Assembly: GCF_009371985.2 (NCBI RefSeq)
Contig: NZ_VIKU02000001.1
Coordinates: 186,001-250,000 of the forward strand
Source: Pelagihabitans pacificus
GTDB taxonomy: Bacteria; Bacteroidota; Bacteroidia; Flavobacteriales; Flavobacteriaceae
Direction of reading: 5' to 3'
Length of the DNA: 64,000 bases
A model generated the notes under the pieces. That model saw only the letters and a program-made list of their open reading frames with translations, made no database searches and was not told the origin of the DNA. A program made the position numbers and the translations under genes. Shown piece after piece: positions 17,153 to 26,599 of the stretch; within the stretch, counting starts at the first letter, position 1; every line of letters starts with the position of its first letter.

Positions 17153-18033
17153 TCCGTCTCCTTTTGTAATTGCGCCCTATAGGCATCTATATTCGCTTTA
17201 ATCGCATCTTCCAGCTCCGGTTCCTTGATATCCTCGTACTTTTTTAGTTCCTGCAGCAAAATGGAAGCAAAAATTACCCTTGCCCCCTTTTTACTGTCGG
17301 CCGGAATAACGTACCAAGGGGCATGGGCTTTCGAGGTACGATCAATAGCCTCTTCATAACAGGCGTAATACTTATCCCATAATTTCCGTTCTTTTAGGTC
17401 TCCCGGAGAGAACTTCCAGTTTTTTTCCTCCAGATCTAACCTTCTTAATAGGCGCCGCCGTTGCTCCTCTTTGGAAAGATGGAGGAAAAACTTAAAGATA
17501 AGCGTACCATTTTCGGCGAGATGACGTTCGAAATTATTAATTTGACCGAATCTTTTATCCCAAAACCGCTGGTCGATGTCCTCCACCTGATGGATGCCAG
17601 GGATATTTTCTCCCAAGATGTATTCCGGATGTACCCGGGTTACCAGCACATTTTCATAATGCGTCCGGTTAAAAATACCAAACTTCCCTTTTGCCGGTAA
17701 GGCGATATAGTGCCGCCAGAGGTAGTCGTGTTTCAACTCTAGTTCGGTGGGTACCTTAAAACTATGGACCACTACCCCACTTGCATTGAAGTCTTTAAAC
17801 ACTTCTCGGATGAGACTGTCTTTTCCAGAGGTATCCATCCCTTGAATACATATTAAAACACTGTATTCCCCATGTGCGTACATGGTATTTTGAAAATCTC
17901 CCAAGGTTCGTCTGATTTCCCTAAGCTTTTTTTTGAGTTCCTTTTCGGAAAATCCAAAGTCCTCGTACGTTTTGCGGTCGGAAAGCACGGTAGGGCCCAC
18001 AATCTTGTACGTATCGATATTGATGTCATCCAT
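17149..18033 (-). CDS. PPK2 family polyphosphate kinase
   Basis: Soluble kinase that transfers phosphate between polyphosphate and nucleotides. The P-loop-like Walker A is GMDTSGK (65-71) and the lid/Walker B regions are recognised by GIFNRTHYENVLVTRVHP and FFLHLSKEEQRRRLLRRL. The 294-residue length fits single-domain PPK2. It is the first gene of a two-gene unit with the M28 peptidase (ATGA overlap). Whether it prefers NDP, NMP or both cannot be told from the sequence alone. Confidence 0.94.
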   Translation of the reverse strand: MDDINIDTYKIVGPTVLSDRKTYEDFGFSEKELKKKLREIRRTLGDFQNTMYAHGEYSVLICIQGMDTSGKDSLIREVFKDFNASGVVVHSFKVPTELELKHDYLWRHYIALPAKGKFGIFNRTHYENVLVTRVHPEYILGENIPGIHQVEDIDQRFWDKRFGQINNFERHLAENGTLIFKFFLHLSKEEQRRRLLRRLDLEEKNWKFSPGDLKERKLWDKYYACYEEAIDRTSKAHAPWYVIPADSKKGARVIFASILLQELKKYEDIKEPELEDAIKANIDAYRAQLQKETE

Positions 18034-18229
18034 GCGGGAAATATAAAGTATTTTATCGATGAACGGTACATATTGTTAAAAAAAATGACCGTTCATCAAT
18101 CGAAATATCCAGTTTGTCCAAAATATCGTAAAGACGGCACCATCCATCGAAAAAACTAGGTTCGAACACCTTGCTACGACTACCTTTACACCGTAAAATG
18201 CCCAAATTTTACCCCTAATTATGCATGCC

Positions 18230-18919
18230 ATGAAAGCGTTACATATAGTAAGCTACGCACTCATTTTTGTACTCTTTTCAGCGTTCAAGCCGAGCGAGGC
18301 GTGCGAATACGCCGGGTCCAATATCACTTTTGTAAAGACACAGACGGAAAAGGCGATTTCAAAAAACGATCTCAACTTAACGAAATATCATGTATACAAG
18401 GCTCTAAATGCCATCGAGAAATCAAAAAAACAGATGAAAGACTGTGGTTGTGACTATGCAGCCATCGGAATCGAGGAGAGTTCCTACCTACTCAAAAGAG
18501 CCACCAAAGCCAATTCCCTAAAAGACTCCAAGAAGCTGCTTAGTCGTGCTTTGGAAAACACCTTGGAAAGTTTGGAAGCCTTGGAAAAACACGATAAACA
18601 CACCGGCCATTCCGAAGCCTATCTGGCTATCAACAGCATTGAGAAAGAGGCATCTTCGGTACCATTGGTCCAAAAACCGAGCGAGGCCCAGATGAAGAGG
18701 AGAATCGACATCGCTTTGGAAAAATATCGAGAGTCCCTGAATACGGTAGTTGAAACGGTCGATTGTAAAGATGCTAAGGCCTTTGCAGAACGAATCTATC
18801 AAGAATGTGAACGGGCATTATTAAATGCGGACCTTTCGGAGGGAAAGAAATACTATAATCTCCAAACCCAAAAGATTACCGCCGAAGCTTTGGAACGAAT
18901 TGGTGATTGCAAGCAATAA
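18230..18919 (+). CDS. Exported helical protein of unknown function, internally duplicated
   Basis: Not recognised. The product has a signal peptide (MKALHIVSYALIFVLFSAF) and a mature chain that is mostly alpha-helical and rich in Lys, Glu, Ala and Leu. Two halves resemble each other: each has a Cys motif (DCGCDYA, then VDCKDA) followed by a helix with Glu-Ser or Glu-Cys and a segment of the type ANSLKDSKKLL or ADLSEGKKYY. Five further cysteines suggest disulfides in the periplasm. Two in-frame ATGs exist (18221 and 18230). The second is preferred because Lys then follows directly. It is a lone gene on the plus strand. Confidence 0.75.
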   Translation: MKALHIVSYALIFVLFSAFKPSEACEYAGSNITFVKTQTEKAISKNDLNLTKYHVYKALNAIEKSKKQMKDCGCDYAAIGIEESSYLLKRATKANSLKDSKKLLSRALENTLESLEALEKHDKHTGHSEAYLAINSIEKEASSVPLVQKPSEAQMKRRIDIALEKYRESLNTVVETVDCKDAKAFAERIYQECERALLNADLSEGKKYYNLQTQKITAEALERIGDCKQ

Positions 18920-19037
18920 AGTTGCGAAAAAAGCGATTGTCGACTGGCGGCATCCAGGCTATAAGGGAGAACGATAGTCATCCCGACCTGTTCCAAAAAA
19001 ACTTACTGCATATTGATTTTTGACTATACTGTGTAGG

Positions 19038-20201
19038 TTATTTGCTTGCGAACAGTTTTACATCTTCCTCGGTCACCTCCTTGCCCCCAAGAATAATCAA
19101 TCGTTCCACAACATTACGAAGTTCCCTGATATTGCCTGTCCAGTCATAGCCTTGCAATAGCTTGATAGCCGATTTCGAAAATGTTTTAGGGGCAATACCC
19201 TGCTCAGAAGCGATTTTCTGTGCAAAGTGTTCAATAAGCAAGGGAATGTCGTCGCGCCTCTCGTTCAGGGAAGGTACTTGAATAAGAATTACGGCCAAAC
19301 GATGGTATAGGTCTTCCCGAAACTTATTCTCTGCTATTTCCTTTTTCAAGTCTTTGTTGGTCGCAGCCAATACGCGCACATCTACCTTGATATCTTTGTC
19401 GCTACCGACCCTGGAAATTTTGCTCTCTTGAAGTGCCCGCAGTACCTTCGCCTGTGCCGAAAGGCTCATGTCACCAATTTCATCCAAGAAAATGGTACCC
19501 TTGTTGGCCGCCTCAAACTTTCCCGCCCTATCTTTAACGGCTGAGGTAAAAGCTCCTTTTACATGGCCGAACAATTCGCTTTCTATAAGTTCCGAGGGTA
19601 TGGCGGCGCAGTTGACTTCGATAAATGGCGCACCATTTCTCGCACTTTTCTCATGTAACCAATGGGCCACCAGTTCCTTTCCGGTACCGTTTGCACCGGT
19701 AATAAGTACGCGGGCATCGGTAGGGGCCACTTTTTCGATCATGTCCTTAATGGCAATGATTTCCTTGCTATTCCCCACCATTTCATAGTTCTTACTTACT
19801 TTTTTCTTGAGAATTTTATTTTCTACCACCAACTCTTTACGATCCAAGGCATTGCGTACCGTGGTCAATAACCGATTTAAATCCGGTGGCTTTGAAATAT
19901 AGTCGAACGCGCCGGCCCGCATCGTGCTCACGGCAGTATCCAGATCTCCATGCCCTGAAATCATAATAAACGGAATCTCCGGCTTTATTTTTCTGGCGGC
20001 TTCCAGTACTTCTACTCCATCCATCTTGGGCATTTTAATATCACAGAGTACTAGGTCATAGTCGTTGCCCTTTATGGTTTCCAATCCCTTTAGTCCGTCT
20101 TCGGCTTCTTCGACAATGTACGAATCACTCTCCTCGGAAAGGATTTTAACGAGTACCCTTCTGATGGCGGCCTCATCTTCTATTACCAGAATTTTTGACA
20201 T
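19038..20201 (-). CDS. Sigma-54 activator-type response regulator without DNA-binding domain
   Basis: NtrC-class protein: receiver domain (residues 1-118, phospho-acceptor Asp54, VLCDIKMPKMDG) and AAA+ domain (138-370). The Walker A is GANGTGKE (169-176), the Walker B FLDEIGD (238-244), and the sigma-54 contact loop reads GAFTSA (216-221) instead of GAFTGA. The protein stops at residue 387 right after the AAA+ lid, so the usual Fis-type helix-turn-helix is absent. The frame is open to 20264, but the ATG at 20201 starts the receiver domain. It is the last gene of a five-gene operon and no partner kinase is adjacent. Confidence 0.92.
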   Translation of the reverse strand: MSKILVIEDEAAIRRVLVKILSEESDSYIVEEAEDGLKGLETIKGNDYDLVLCDIKMPKMDGVEVLEAARKIKPEIPFIMISGHGDLDTAVSTMRAGAFDYISKPPDLNRLLTTVRNALDRKELVVENKILKKKVSKNYEMVGNSKEIIAIKDMIEKVAPTDARVLITGANGTGKELVAHWLHEKSARNGAPFIEVNCAAIPSELIESELFGHVKGAFTSAVKDRAGKFEAANKGTIFLDEIGDMSLSAQAKVLRALQESKISRVGSDKDIKVDVRVLAATNKDLKKEIAENKFREDLYHRLAVILIQVPSLNERRDDIPLLIEHFAQKIASEQGIAPKTFSKSAIKLLQGYDWTGNIRELRNVVERLIILGGKEVTEEDVKLFASK

Positions 20202-20211
20202 GTAGTAGCTT

Positions 20212-21105
20212 TTAAAAAATTGATATTTTAAATCCGGTTCGAAGATAAAAATTTCCTTCGTCATTCAAGGTAAATGCCCTATCCCTATTCCCATCCCTGA
20301 TCAAGCCTTCCTGTGCGAGGGTGTAGCCGGCTAAGGTGTACAAAGAGATGGCCTTGGTGAATTTAAACTGATATCCTATAGCGGCAACCAAGGCCGAAAG
20401 CGATACGGAGGCGCCAATCGTGTTATCCGATAAAATGATATCGTTCTGGATATTGACAAAATAGCCATCCAAAAACAATACTGTTTGAAATACATGTTTG
20501 TCTTTGATGTGGTATTTCAAATCTGCTCGCGGCACTCCCAAGGTGTAGGACCAATTGGGGTGAAACCGCCTATTGTAATTGATCAACGGTAACGGATAGG
20601 GCAATCCAGTAGCGCTATTGAAGCTCAAACCTAAGATCAAGCGATACGGTCTCTCGATATCCTTTTTTTCGGTCCAAAAGAATACCGAGCCGTTCAATCT
20701 GAAATCATTATTCTCAATTCCTTGCTCAAAATTGGAGGCTACTCTAGGAGTAATTACGCCGGCGCCCCTCCATTTTGAATTCAGTTTAAAAAGATAGCCA
20801 AGATTCATATCGACAATATGAAGTCTTTCGATGGTTCCGTATTCAAAAGGGAGTTCGGTATCTATTTCAAATTCATAGCGATTATATTCAAAACCCGTAA
20901 TGAAATAGTTGTTCTCGGTTAGTTTGAAGGGGACGTTAATAACTGCCCTGTAACGATTGGTCCGAATTCCAAATCCGTTTTCGGGAACTACGGTGTACTC
21001 CAATCGAACTACATCCGGGGTCTGACCGGCAACCGTTAGCCAAAGGCACAAGAAAAATAAATTTGAAATGGCCTTTGACCAAAACTGTTGTTGACGCCCC
21101 ATCAA
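20212..21105 (-). CDS. Outer-membrane beta-barrel protein (DUF6268-like)
   Basis: Predicted outer-membrane barrel of 297 residues. After a signal peptide (to about residue 27, ending AGQ) the chain shows alternating hydrophobic/polar strands throughout and ends in aromatic residues (FYLRTGFKISIF), typical of barrels inserted by BAM. The pattern resembles the DUF6268 family of Flavobacteriaceae, although this was judged by eye only. It overlaps the MscS gene upstream by 4 nt and precedes the regulator gene by 10 nt, so it is firmly inside the operon. The role is unknown. Confidence 0.75.
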   Translation of the reverse strand: MMGRQQQFWSKAISNLFFLCLWLTVAGQTPDVVRLEYTVVPENGFGIRTNRYRAVINVPFKLTENNYFITGFEYNRYEFEIDTELPFEYGTIERLHIVDMNLGYLFKLNSKWRGAGVITPRVASNFEQGIENNDFRLNGSVFFWTEKKDIERPYRLILGLSFNSATGLPYPLPLINYNRRFHPNWSYTLGVPRADLKYHIKDKHVFQTVLFLDGYFVNIQNDIILSDNTIGASVSLSALVAAIGYQFKFTKAISLYTLAGYTLAQEGLIRDGNRDRAFTLNDEGNFYLRTGFKISIF

Positions 21106-22013
21106 TTACGGTTCTTCTGATAGATATGTACATCTCTCTGGGGAAACGGAATAGTGATATTTTGCTCCCTGAATTTGGCATCGATGGCATACCGCATGGC
21201 ACTCTTGATCTTCGGGTCCCCAAAACTATCGTTGATATAAAACTGTAGGGAAAACAAAAGGGCGGAATCCCCAAAATCCTCAAAAATCACAAACGGTTTT
21301 GGACTCTTGAGCACCCCTCTTTGCTCCTGCGCCACTTCTTCAAGAATTTTGGTTACCAGATTCACATCACTGCCGTAAGCCACACCCACTTTGACCGATT
21401 CGCGCGTAGTTTTGTGATTTTGGGTGTAATTATAGATTGTTTCGCTAATGAACTTATGGTTGGGGATAATGATTACTTTGTCATCCCTTGTGATTGCCCT
21501 GGTAGTGCGTAATTTAATTTCAAAAACGCGACCGACCTTACCATCGACTTCGACAATGTCGCCCACGTTAAGTGATTTGTCCACAATGATGAAAATACCG
21601 GCAATTACGTCCTGAAAAAGCTCTTGTAAGGCCAATCCCAAACCGACAAACAAAGCGGCGGAGGCTGTAATAAGAATCGTAATATCGATACCTGCCGCAC
21701 TTACGGTCACCAGCACCACCGCGATATAGACGAAGTATTTGATAAATTTGAAGATGCTGATAAATTTCAATTTATCCTCTGGCGGCATTTTACGCGTAAA
21801 AAGTTGTCGCAACCATTTTAGGGCAAAGCTGGTCACAAGAAACGCAAGGGTGAGCAGCAATAAAAGGCCAATGGTAATGTGAATCGCATTCTCGCCTTCA
21901 CCAAGATGAAGTCCCATGTTCAAGAATTCCTTGATAGTCCCCCAGACGTTGTCCTTTATAATTTCCTCGACCTTTTCAGGTATTTCTTGAAAGAACATCA
22001 ATATCGTAACCAT
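21102..22013 (-). CDS. MscS-type mechanosensitive ion channel
   Basis: Inner-membrane channel of 303 residues that should open under membrane tension. It has an N-terminal amphipathic part, three membrane helices (about 45-145) and the MscS pore helix and beta domain: LGLALQELFQDVIAGIFII, VGDIVEVDGKVGRVFEI and VIIIPN. It overlaps both neighbours (16 nt with the ABC permease, 4 nt with the barrel gene), which is strong evidence for one operon. A second MscS gene lies at 37704. Confidence 0.93.
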   Translation of the reverse strand: MVTILMFFQEIPEKVEEIIKDNVWGTIKEFLNMGLHLGEGENAIHITIGLLLLLTLAFLVTSFALKWLRQLFTRKMPPEDKLKFISIFKFIKYFVYIAVVLVTVSAAGIDITILITASAALFVGLGLALQELFQDVIAGIFIIVDKSLNVGDIVEVDGKVGRVFEIKLRTTRAITRDDKVIIIPNHKFISETIYNYTQNHKTTRESVKVGVAYGSDVNLVTKILEEVAQEQRGVLKSPKPFVIFEDFGDSALLFSLQFYINDSFGDPKIKSAMRYAIDAKFREQNITIPFPQRDVHIYQKNRN

Positions 22014-23338
22014 TTAAACAACTCTTTATAGCTTGGTTTTTTACCATACATCAAAATACCGACTCTGTATATCTTGGCCGCCAACCAAACAATCCCTATA
22101 AACGTACCGACTAAAAGTAAGATGGAAACCAGCAATTGCCATATGGGCACCCCTCCCTCACCTATTCCCCAAGGCAATCGCATCAACATCACAATGGGAG
22201 AGGTCAAAGGAAACAAGGAAAAACCGACCGCTATCGGTCCCTGCGGATTGTTGAAAACTGAAAAGAAGCCTACATAAATAGCCAGCATCAAGGGTAGTAT
22301 GATAGGAAAGATAAACTGCTGCGTATCGGTTTCGTTATCTACGGCGGCGCCGATGGCGGCATAGATTGAGCTATATATTAGATAGCCCAAAACAAAATAA
22401 ATAAGAAAGAAACAGATCAGCATCAGCCAGGGTATTTTAAAAAACTCCTGTGAATATAGCCCCAGGGTCTCATCAACCGCCGGAATCGGAGGCGCCAATT
22501 CACCTGCCGCACTATTAACCACATCTTGGCCCGCGGTGAGCGAAGTGGGTTCTATATCCAAAATTGCAAGGGCAACGAACAATAATATGCCTGCCGACAT
22601 GATCCAAATCGCAAACTGTGTAATCCCCGCCAAAGAAGTGCCGATTATTTTACCTAACATCAGTTGAAAGGGCTTCACGGATGAAATTATGACCTCGATG
22701 ATACGGCTGGTCTTTTCCTCTATAACGCTACGCATGACAAAGCCTCCATAAATAATGATAAACATCATAATCAGGTATCCGAATGCTCCTCCAATGGCCG
22801 CCTTGATCTCATTGATATGCTTTAGGTTCTTTTCTCCTGAATAGGTGGCAGTGTCCATTTCAAAGCGATCGTCGACCGTGGCAAAATCTTTGGGGGAAAC
22901 CCCGATATTCTGAAGTCTTCTTTGCCGTAGACGTTCCTGAAAAACCATTTCGATCTTATCGAGCAGTACAGAACTCGGGGCATCTTTGGAATAAAAAACC
23001 GCTCTTTTAGCCACTATTTCCAAATCTGTTTCATGAGGAATGTACAATAATCCGGAATACCCCATATTTGCGGTTGAATCTTTCGCCGTTGCTAAATCGA
23101 TATCAAAAAACCGAAGATATGACACGCTTTCGGTCGTATGGAAATCGGTTGAAAAATAATCGCTTTCGTTCAAGATGGCAACGACCCGCTTTTCACCATC
23201 GTTCAATTTGGTCAAATAGGCGATGAGCACCACCATTGCCACCATAAGGATAGGGCTCAGGAAGGTCATGATCACAAACGACCTGTTTCTGACCTTGGCC
23301 AAATATTCCCTTTTTATAATCAATGGGAGTTTACGCAT
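21998..23338 (-). CDS. ABC-2 type permease (NatB-like)
   Basis: Membrane subunit of an ABC-2 exporter. Residues 1-40 hold the first helix, a large extracytoplasmic domain follows (about 45-190), and five to six membrane helices occupy the C-terminal half. The block GGFVMRSVIEEKTSRIIEVIISSVKP is the NatB signature, here read only as the fragment VIEEKTSRIIEVI. The ATG at 23338 is preferred over an upstream frame because it gives MRKLPLIIKREY and overlaps the ATPase stop by 8 nt. The substrate is unknown. Confidence 0.92.
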   Translation of the reverse strand: MRKLPLIIKREYLAKVRNRSFVIMTFLSPILMVAMVVLIAYLTKLNDGEKRVVAILNESDYFSTDFHTTESVSYLRFFDIDLATAKDSTANMGYSGLLYIPHETDLEIVAKRAVFYSKDAPSSVLLDKIEMVFQERLRQRRLQNIGVSPKDFATVDDRFEMDTATYSGEKNLKHINEIKAAIGGAFGYLIMMFIIIYGGFVMRSVIEEKTSRIIEVIISSVKPFQLMLGKIIGTSLAGITQFAIWIMSAGILLFVALAILDIEPTSLTAGQDVVNSAAGELAPPIPAVDETLGLYSQEFFKIPWLMLICFFLIYFVLGYLIYSSIYAAIGAAVDNETDTQQFIFPIILPLMLAIYVGFFSVFNNPQGPIAVGFSLFPLTSPIVMLMRLPWGIGEGGVPIWQLLVSILLLVGTFIGIVWLAAKIYRVGILMYGKKPSYKELFKWLRY

Positions 23339-24266
23339 GCGTTCCCTTTTGCTGAACGGTTTGTATAAATATTTCATTGGCCGAAGGAATGCTTTCCTGG
23401 AAATGATTAACCTTTCCCTTTGTCGAGAGATAGCCCAATAGTCCTCGCGAGTCGTCAGAGGGCAACTGCACGGTAAAATTCATTTGTTTTTCGACCGGAT
23501 CATAGGTCGAATGGGCCAGGTCGAACCGCTGCTCCATTTCCTCAAGAAATAGTGACCCTTGATCTATCGCCATCCCAACATGAAACTTGTTGTTTTTGTA
23601 AGCTTTTTTAATTTCCGAAAGCTTGCCGTCCAATATTTTTTCGGATTCATGTATCAAAGCGATGTACTCGCATAATTCTTCAACGGACTCCATTCTGTGG
23701 GTTGAAAATATGATAGAGGTTCCCCGACTCTTCAAATTCAAAATTTCATCTTTGATCAAATTGGCATTTATAGGATCGAAACCACTAAAAGGCTCGTCAA
23801 ATATGAGTAATTTGGGTTGGTGAAGTACGGTAACTATAAACTGAATTTTCTGCGCCATCCCTTTGGAAAGCTCCTGTATTTTTTTGTTCCACCAATCCCC
23901 GATCTCCAGTCGTTCGAACCAATACTTAAGTCGTCTTTTGGCCTCCCCTTTTTCCAAGCCTTTCAATTGGGCAAGGTACAACGCCTGTTCACCTACCTTC
24001 ATGCTTTTATAAAGGCCTCGTTCCTCGGGCAAGTAGCCTATCTTGGCGATATGTGACGGCATCAAGGGTTCCCCGTCAAAAAAAACAGTACCACTATCGG
24101 GGTACGTAATCTGATTGATAATGCGGATCAGCGTAGTTTTTCCGGCACCATTTGGCCCCAGCAGGCCATAGATGCTATTTTTGGGGATTTCCAAGGAGAC
24201 CTTGTCAAGCGCGGTGTAATTTCCAAATTGTTTGGTAACCTCTTCAGTGACCAAAATGTTATTCAT
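23331..24266 (-). CDS. ABC transporter ATP-binding protein (NatA-like)
   Basis: ATPase partner of the permease that follows. The Walker A is GPNGAGKTT (residues 34-42), the signature is LSKGM, and the Walker B is LLIFDEPFSGFD. A C-terminal domain of about 90 residues after the ATPase core is typical of this subfamily. The ATG at 24266 is chosen because a perfect -7 element lies 15 bp upstream, inside the longer open frame. It leads the operon ATPase-permease-MscS-barrel-sigma-54 regulator. Confidence 0.93.
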   Translation of the reverse strand: MNNILVTEEVTKQFGNYTALDKVSLEIPKNSIYGLLGPNGAGKTTLIRIINQITYPDSGTVFFDGEPLMPSHIAKIGYLPEERGLYKSMKVGEQALYLAQLKGLEKGEAKRRLKYWFERLEIGDWWNKKIQELSKGMAQKIQFIVTVLHQPKLLIFDEPFSGFDPINANLIKDEILNLKSRGTSIIFSTHRMESVEELCEYIALIHESEKILDGKLSEIKKAYKNNKFHVGMAIDQGSLFLEEMEQRFDLAHSTYDPVEKQMNFTVQLPSDDSRGLLGYLSTKGKVNHFQESIPSANEIFIQTVQQKGTHA

Positions 24267-24280
24267 GGAAGAAATTTTAC

Positions 24281-24288
24281 CAAAGATA
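24281..24288 (-). promoter_or_regulatory. -7 promoter element of the NatAB-MscS operon
   Basis: Minus strand TATCTTTG matches TAnnTTTG and lies 15 bp before the ATG at 24266. It excludes the longer in-frame start at 24293. Confidence 0.55.
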
Positions 24289-24337
24289 GCCAAATGTTTT
24301 ATTTTGTTTTAATGGCCAAAGGCGAACCCTGCATCCT

Positions 24338-24374
24338 AAAAACAAAACCCACCCTTAAAAGGATTAAGGATGGG
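24338..24374 (-). terminator. Intrinsic terminator after grpE-dnaJ
   Basis: On the minus strand an 11-bp stem (CCCATCCTTAA with TTAAGGGTGGG, one G.U pair) is followed by the T-rich tract TTTTGTTTTT. It separates dnaJ from the next operon. Confidence 0.8.
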
Positions 24375-24465
24375 AAAAAAATTGCTATGAAAAAGAAAAT
24401 TAGTATTGGTTCCCCAATACCAAGCCAAATATACGTTTTTATTTTAAAATCGAAATTAAAATATG

Positions 24466-25584
24466 TTAAGAGAACATATCTTTAACCTTTTCGAAGAAAG
24501 ATTTATCGGATTTCTCCGGTTTTGGTTCAAAATTTTCGCTGTTTCGCATCCGTTCAAAAAACTCCCTTTGTTCTTTATTGAGTTCTTTTGGTGTCCAAAC
24601 ATTTACATGTACCAGAAGGTCTCCACTTCCATATCCGTTCAGGCTCGAAATCCCTTTTCCGCGGAGGCGAAGTATTTTTCCCGATTGGATACCTGGCTCC
24701 AGTTTTATTCTAACCTTTCCACCTACCGCGTCAATCTCCTTGGAAGTACCCAAAACGGCTTCCGAAATACTGATGTATAGATCGTAGTGAAGATTATCAC
24801 CTTCACGTTTTAGGGTTTTGTGATCCTCGGTCTCAATGGCCACCAACAAATCCCCTGGAACTCCGTTTCCGGGTGCATCGTTGCCTTTGCCGCTTACTTT
24901 TAGCTGCATGCCCTCCTCTACACCGGCGGGTATTTTTATAGATACCGTTTCTTCCTTTACTTTTAATCCTTGCGCGTCTGCATCACTGGGTTTTTTATCC
25001 AATAGCTGCCCACTTCCGCCACAGCTACTACAGGTTGCAGCCGTCTGCATTCTTCCAAGAATGGTGTTGGTAACCTTGGTCACTTGCCCTCTACCCCCAC
25101 AAGTATCACAAGTTTTATAGGTGACTCCATCGGCTTGCACCTTTCTTCGCACCTTCACTTTTTTCTCTACACCGTTTGCAATTTCCTCCAGGTTGAGTTT
25201 TACCCGGATTCGAAGGTTACTCCCTTTTGTTCTTCTTTGGCCGCCTCCGAAACCGCCAAAACCGCCAAAACCACCGCTCCCACCAAACGCACTTCCGAAA
25301 ATATCACCGAATTGGCTGAAAATGTCGTCCATGTTCATACCACCGCCAAAACCGCCACCGCCCTCAAAAGCAGCGTGTCCAAACTGGTCATAACGGGCCC
25401 GCTTGTCGGGATCGCTCAATACTTCGTAGGCTTCGGCCGATTTCTTGAACATTTCTTCGGCCTTTGCATCACCCGGATTTTTATCGGGATGATATTGAAT
25501 GGCTTTCTTGCGATAGGCTTTCTTTATTTCGGCCGCTGAAGCATCTTTTCCGACCCCTAATAGGGCGTAATAATCTTCTTTCAT
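24466..25584 (-). CDS. dnaJ: Chaperone DnaJ with two zinc motifs
   Basis: Hsp40 co-chaperone that stimulates DnaK. The J domain (1-68) has the catalytic HPD at 32-34, followed by a G/F-rich segment (72-116). The cysteine-rich region has only two CxxCxGxG motifs (Cys159/162 and Cys185/188) instead of the four of E. coli DnaJ, leaving one zinc site. The C-terminal substrate domains (about 205-345) are normal. It starts 6 nt after grpE and a terminator follows. The reduced zinc region is, as far as remembered, usual in flavobacterial DnaJ. Confidence 0.96.
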   Translation of the reverse strand: MKEDYYALLGVGKDASAAEIKKAYRKKAIQYHPDKNPGDAKAEEMFKKSAEAYEVLSDPDKRARYDQFGHAAFEGGGGFGGGMNMDDIFSQFGDIFGSAFGGSGGFGGFGGFGGGQRRTKGSNLRIRVKLNLEEIANGVEKKVKVRRKVQADGVTYKTCDTCGGRGQVTKVTNTILGRMQTAATCSSCGGSGQLLDKKPSDADAQGLKVKEETVSIKIPAGVEEGMQLKVSGKGNDAPGNGVPGDLLVAIETEDHKTLKREGDNLHYDLYISISEAVLGTSKEIDAVGGKVRIKLEPGIQSGKILRLRGKGISSLNGYGSGDLLVHVNVWTPKELNKEQREFFERMRNSENFEPKPEKSDKSFFEKVKDMFS

Positions 25585-25590
25585 AACTGT

Positions 25591-26169
25591 TTAGTTTCCA
25601 ACGACCACCTTTGGGTGCCGAATAATTTTATCGCCAAGCGAAAAGCCTTTTTCCACAACGTCGATGATTTTTCCCTTCATTTTTTTACTCGGGGCAGGTA
25701 TTTGGGTAATCGCATCGTGCACCTCGGCATCGAATGCGTCGCCAGCATTTATCTTGATTTCCTCTAAACCCTTCGATTTAAGGGTTTCCTTGAACTTGTT
25801 CCTTATCAGCTCCACCCCTTTAAAAAGTTCTGTGTGGTCGGATTTGGACAATTCCTTCATCGCGCGGTCAAAATCGTCGAGCACCGGTAACAATGCCACC
25901 ATCACTTCCTGCCCGGCGGTTCTAAAAAGTTCCATCCGCTCTTTGGAGGTACGCTTTTTGTAATTTTCAAATTCCGCAAAAAGACGCAAGAACTTCTCTT
26001 TCTCCTTGGTCAACTCCTCACGAAGTTGGTCCTCTGTGGAAATTTCTTCCTGTTCATCTTCCGATTGCCGGGTGTCCCCAGCTGTTTGTCGGTCCTCGAT
26101 TTCCTGTGTCTGGGTATCGTCCCCATCGAGTATGTCCTCTATATTTTCAGTTTTGTCTTTTTCGCTCAT
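25591..26169 (-). CDS. grpE: Nucleotide exchange factor GrpE
   Basis: Nucleotide exchange factor for DnaK. An acidic, probably disordered N-terminal region (to about residue 60) is followed by the long GrpE helix (KEKFLRLFAEFENYKKRTSKER) seen here as the fragment FLRLFAEFENYKKR, and by the beta domain with the signature VVEKGFSLGDKIIRHPKVVV. The ATG at 26169 is preferred over the upstream open frame because a promoter element lies at 26206-26213, downstream of the longer start. It forms an operon with dnaJ. Confidence 0.95.
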   Translation of the reverse strand: MSEKDKTENIEDILDGDDTQTQEIEDRQTAGDTRQSEDEQEEISTEDQLREELTKEKEKFLRLFAEFENYKKRTSKERMELFRTAGQEVMVALLPVLDDFDRAMKELSKSDHTELFKGVELIRNKFKETLKSKGLEEIKINAGDAFDAEVHDAITQIPAPSKKMKGKIIDVVEKGFSLGDKIIRHPKVVVGN

Positions 26170-26205
26170 AGAATACTTCCTTTGAATTATACTGCTTAAG
26201 GCAGG

Positions 26206-26213
26206 CAAAAGTA
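26206..26213 (-). promoter_or_regulatory. -7 promoter element of grpE-dnaJ
   Basis: Minus strand TACTTTTG matches TAnnTTTG, with TTTTG (TTTG at the -33 position) about 20 bp upstream at 26235-26239. It predicts a leader of roughly 30 nt. Confidence 0.55.
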
Positions 26214-26239
26214 CTGCCAATTCTTTAAAAATGTCAAAA

Positions 26240-26599
26240 TGTCACAAAGAACTTGTCCCCGGTTTCCAAAATTCGCTACAAACCCTTCTTTTGCCGCCCG
26301 AGATAGGCTTTATTAAGCCACAGAGAAGGGCTACACATTAGGTAAAAGGCAATACATGGCCGCAAAACCCATTATGTTCGCCTAAATCGTAAATTCAAGA
26401 CGAGTCCAATATAAACTTCCTATATCCGAAGGGAAGGTGCGTTCAACAGATTGCATCGATCCCATCATCCGAGCAATAGGAAATACTTTTGTAGCAGGAT
26501 TGATGGCCTGGATAAGTCCATTTCCGGAAAAAAATCAGAAGAGAAAAAGAAAATCCGCCATAGGCGGATATATATGATTACGAAATGCAGGGACGACAA
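26240..26599. other. Gap between grpE and TIGR01777 genes
   Basis: About 360 bp without a supportable gene on either strand. It is upstream of grpE and downstream of the next minus-strand gene. No terminator with a clear T run, repeat or RNA fold was recognised by eye. Confidence 0.4.

Noticed and set aside
18100-18200. Possible tRNA from a GGTTCGAACACC T-arm-like string.
   Set aside because: No acceptor, D-arm or anticodon stem can be formed around it.
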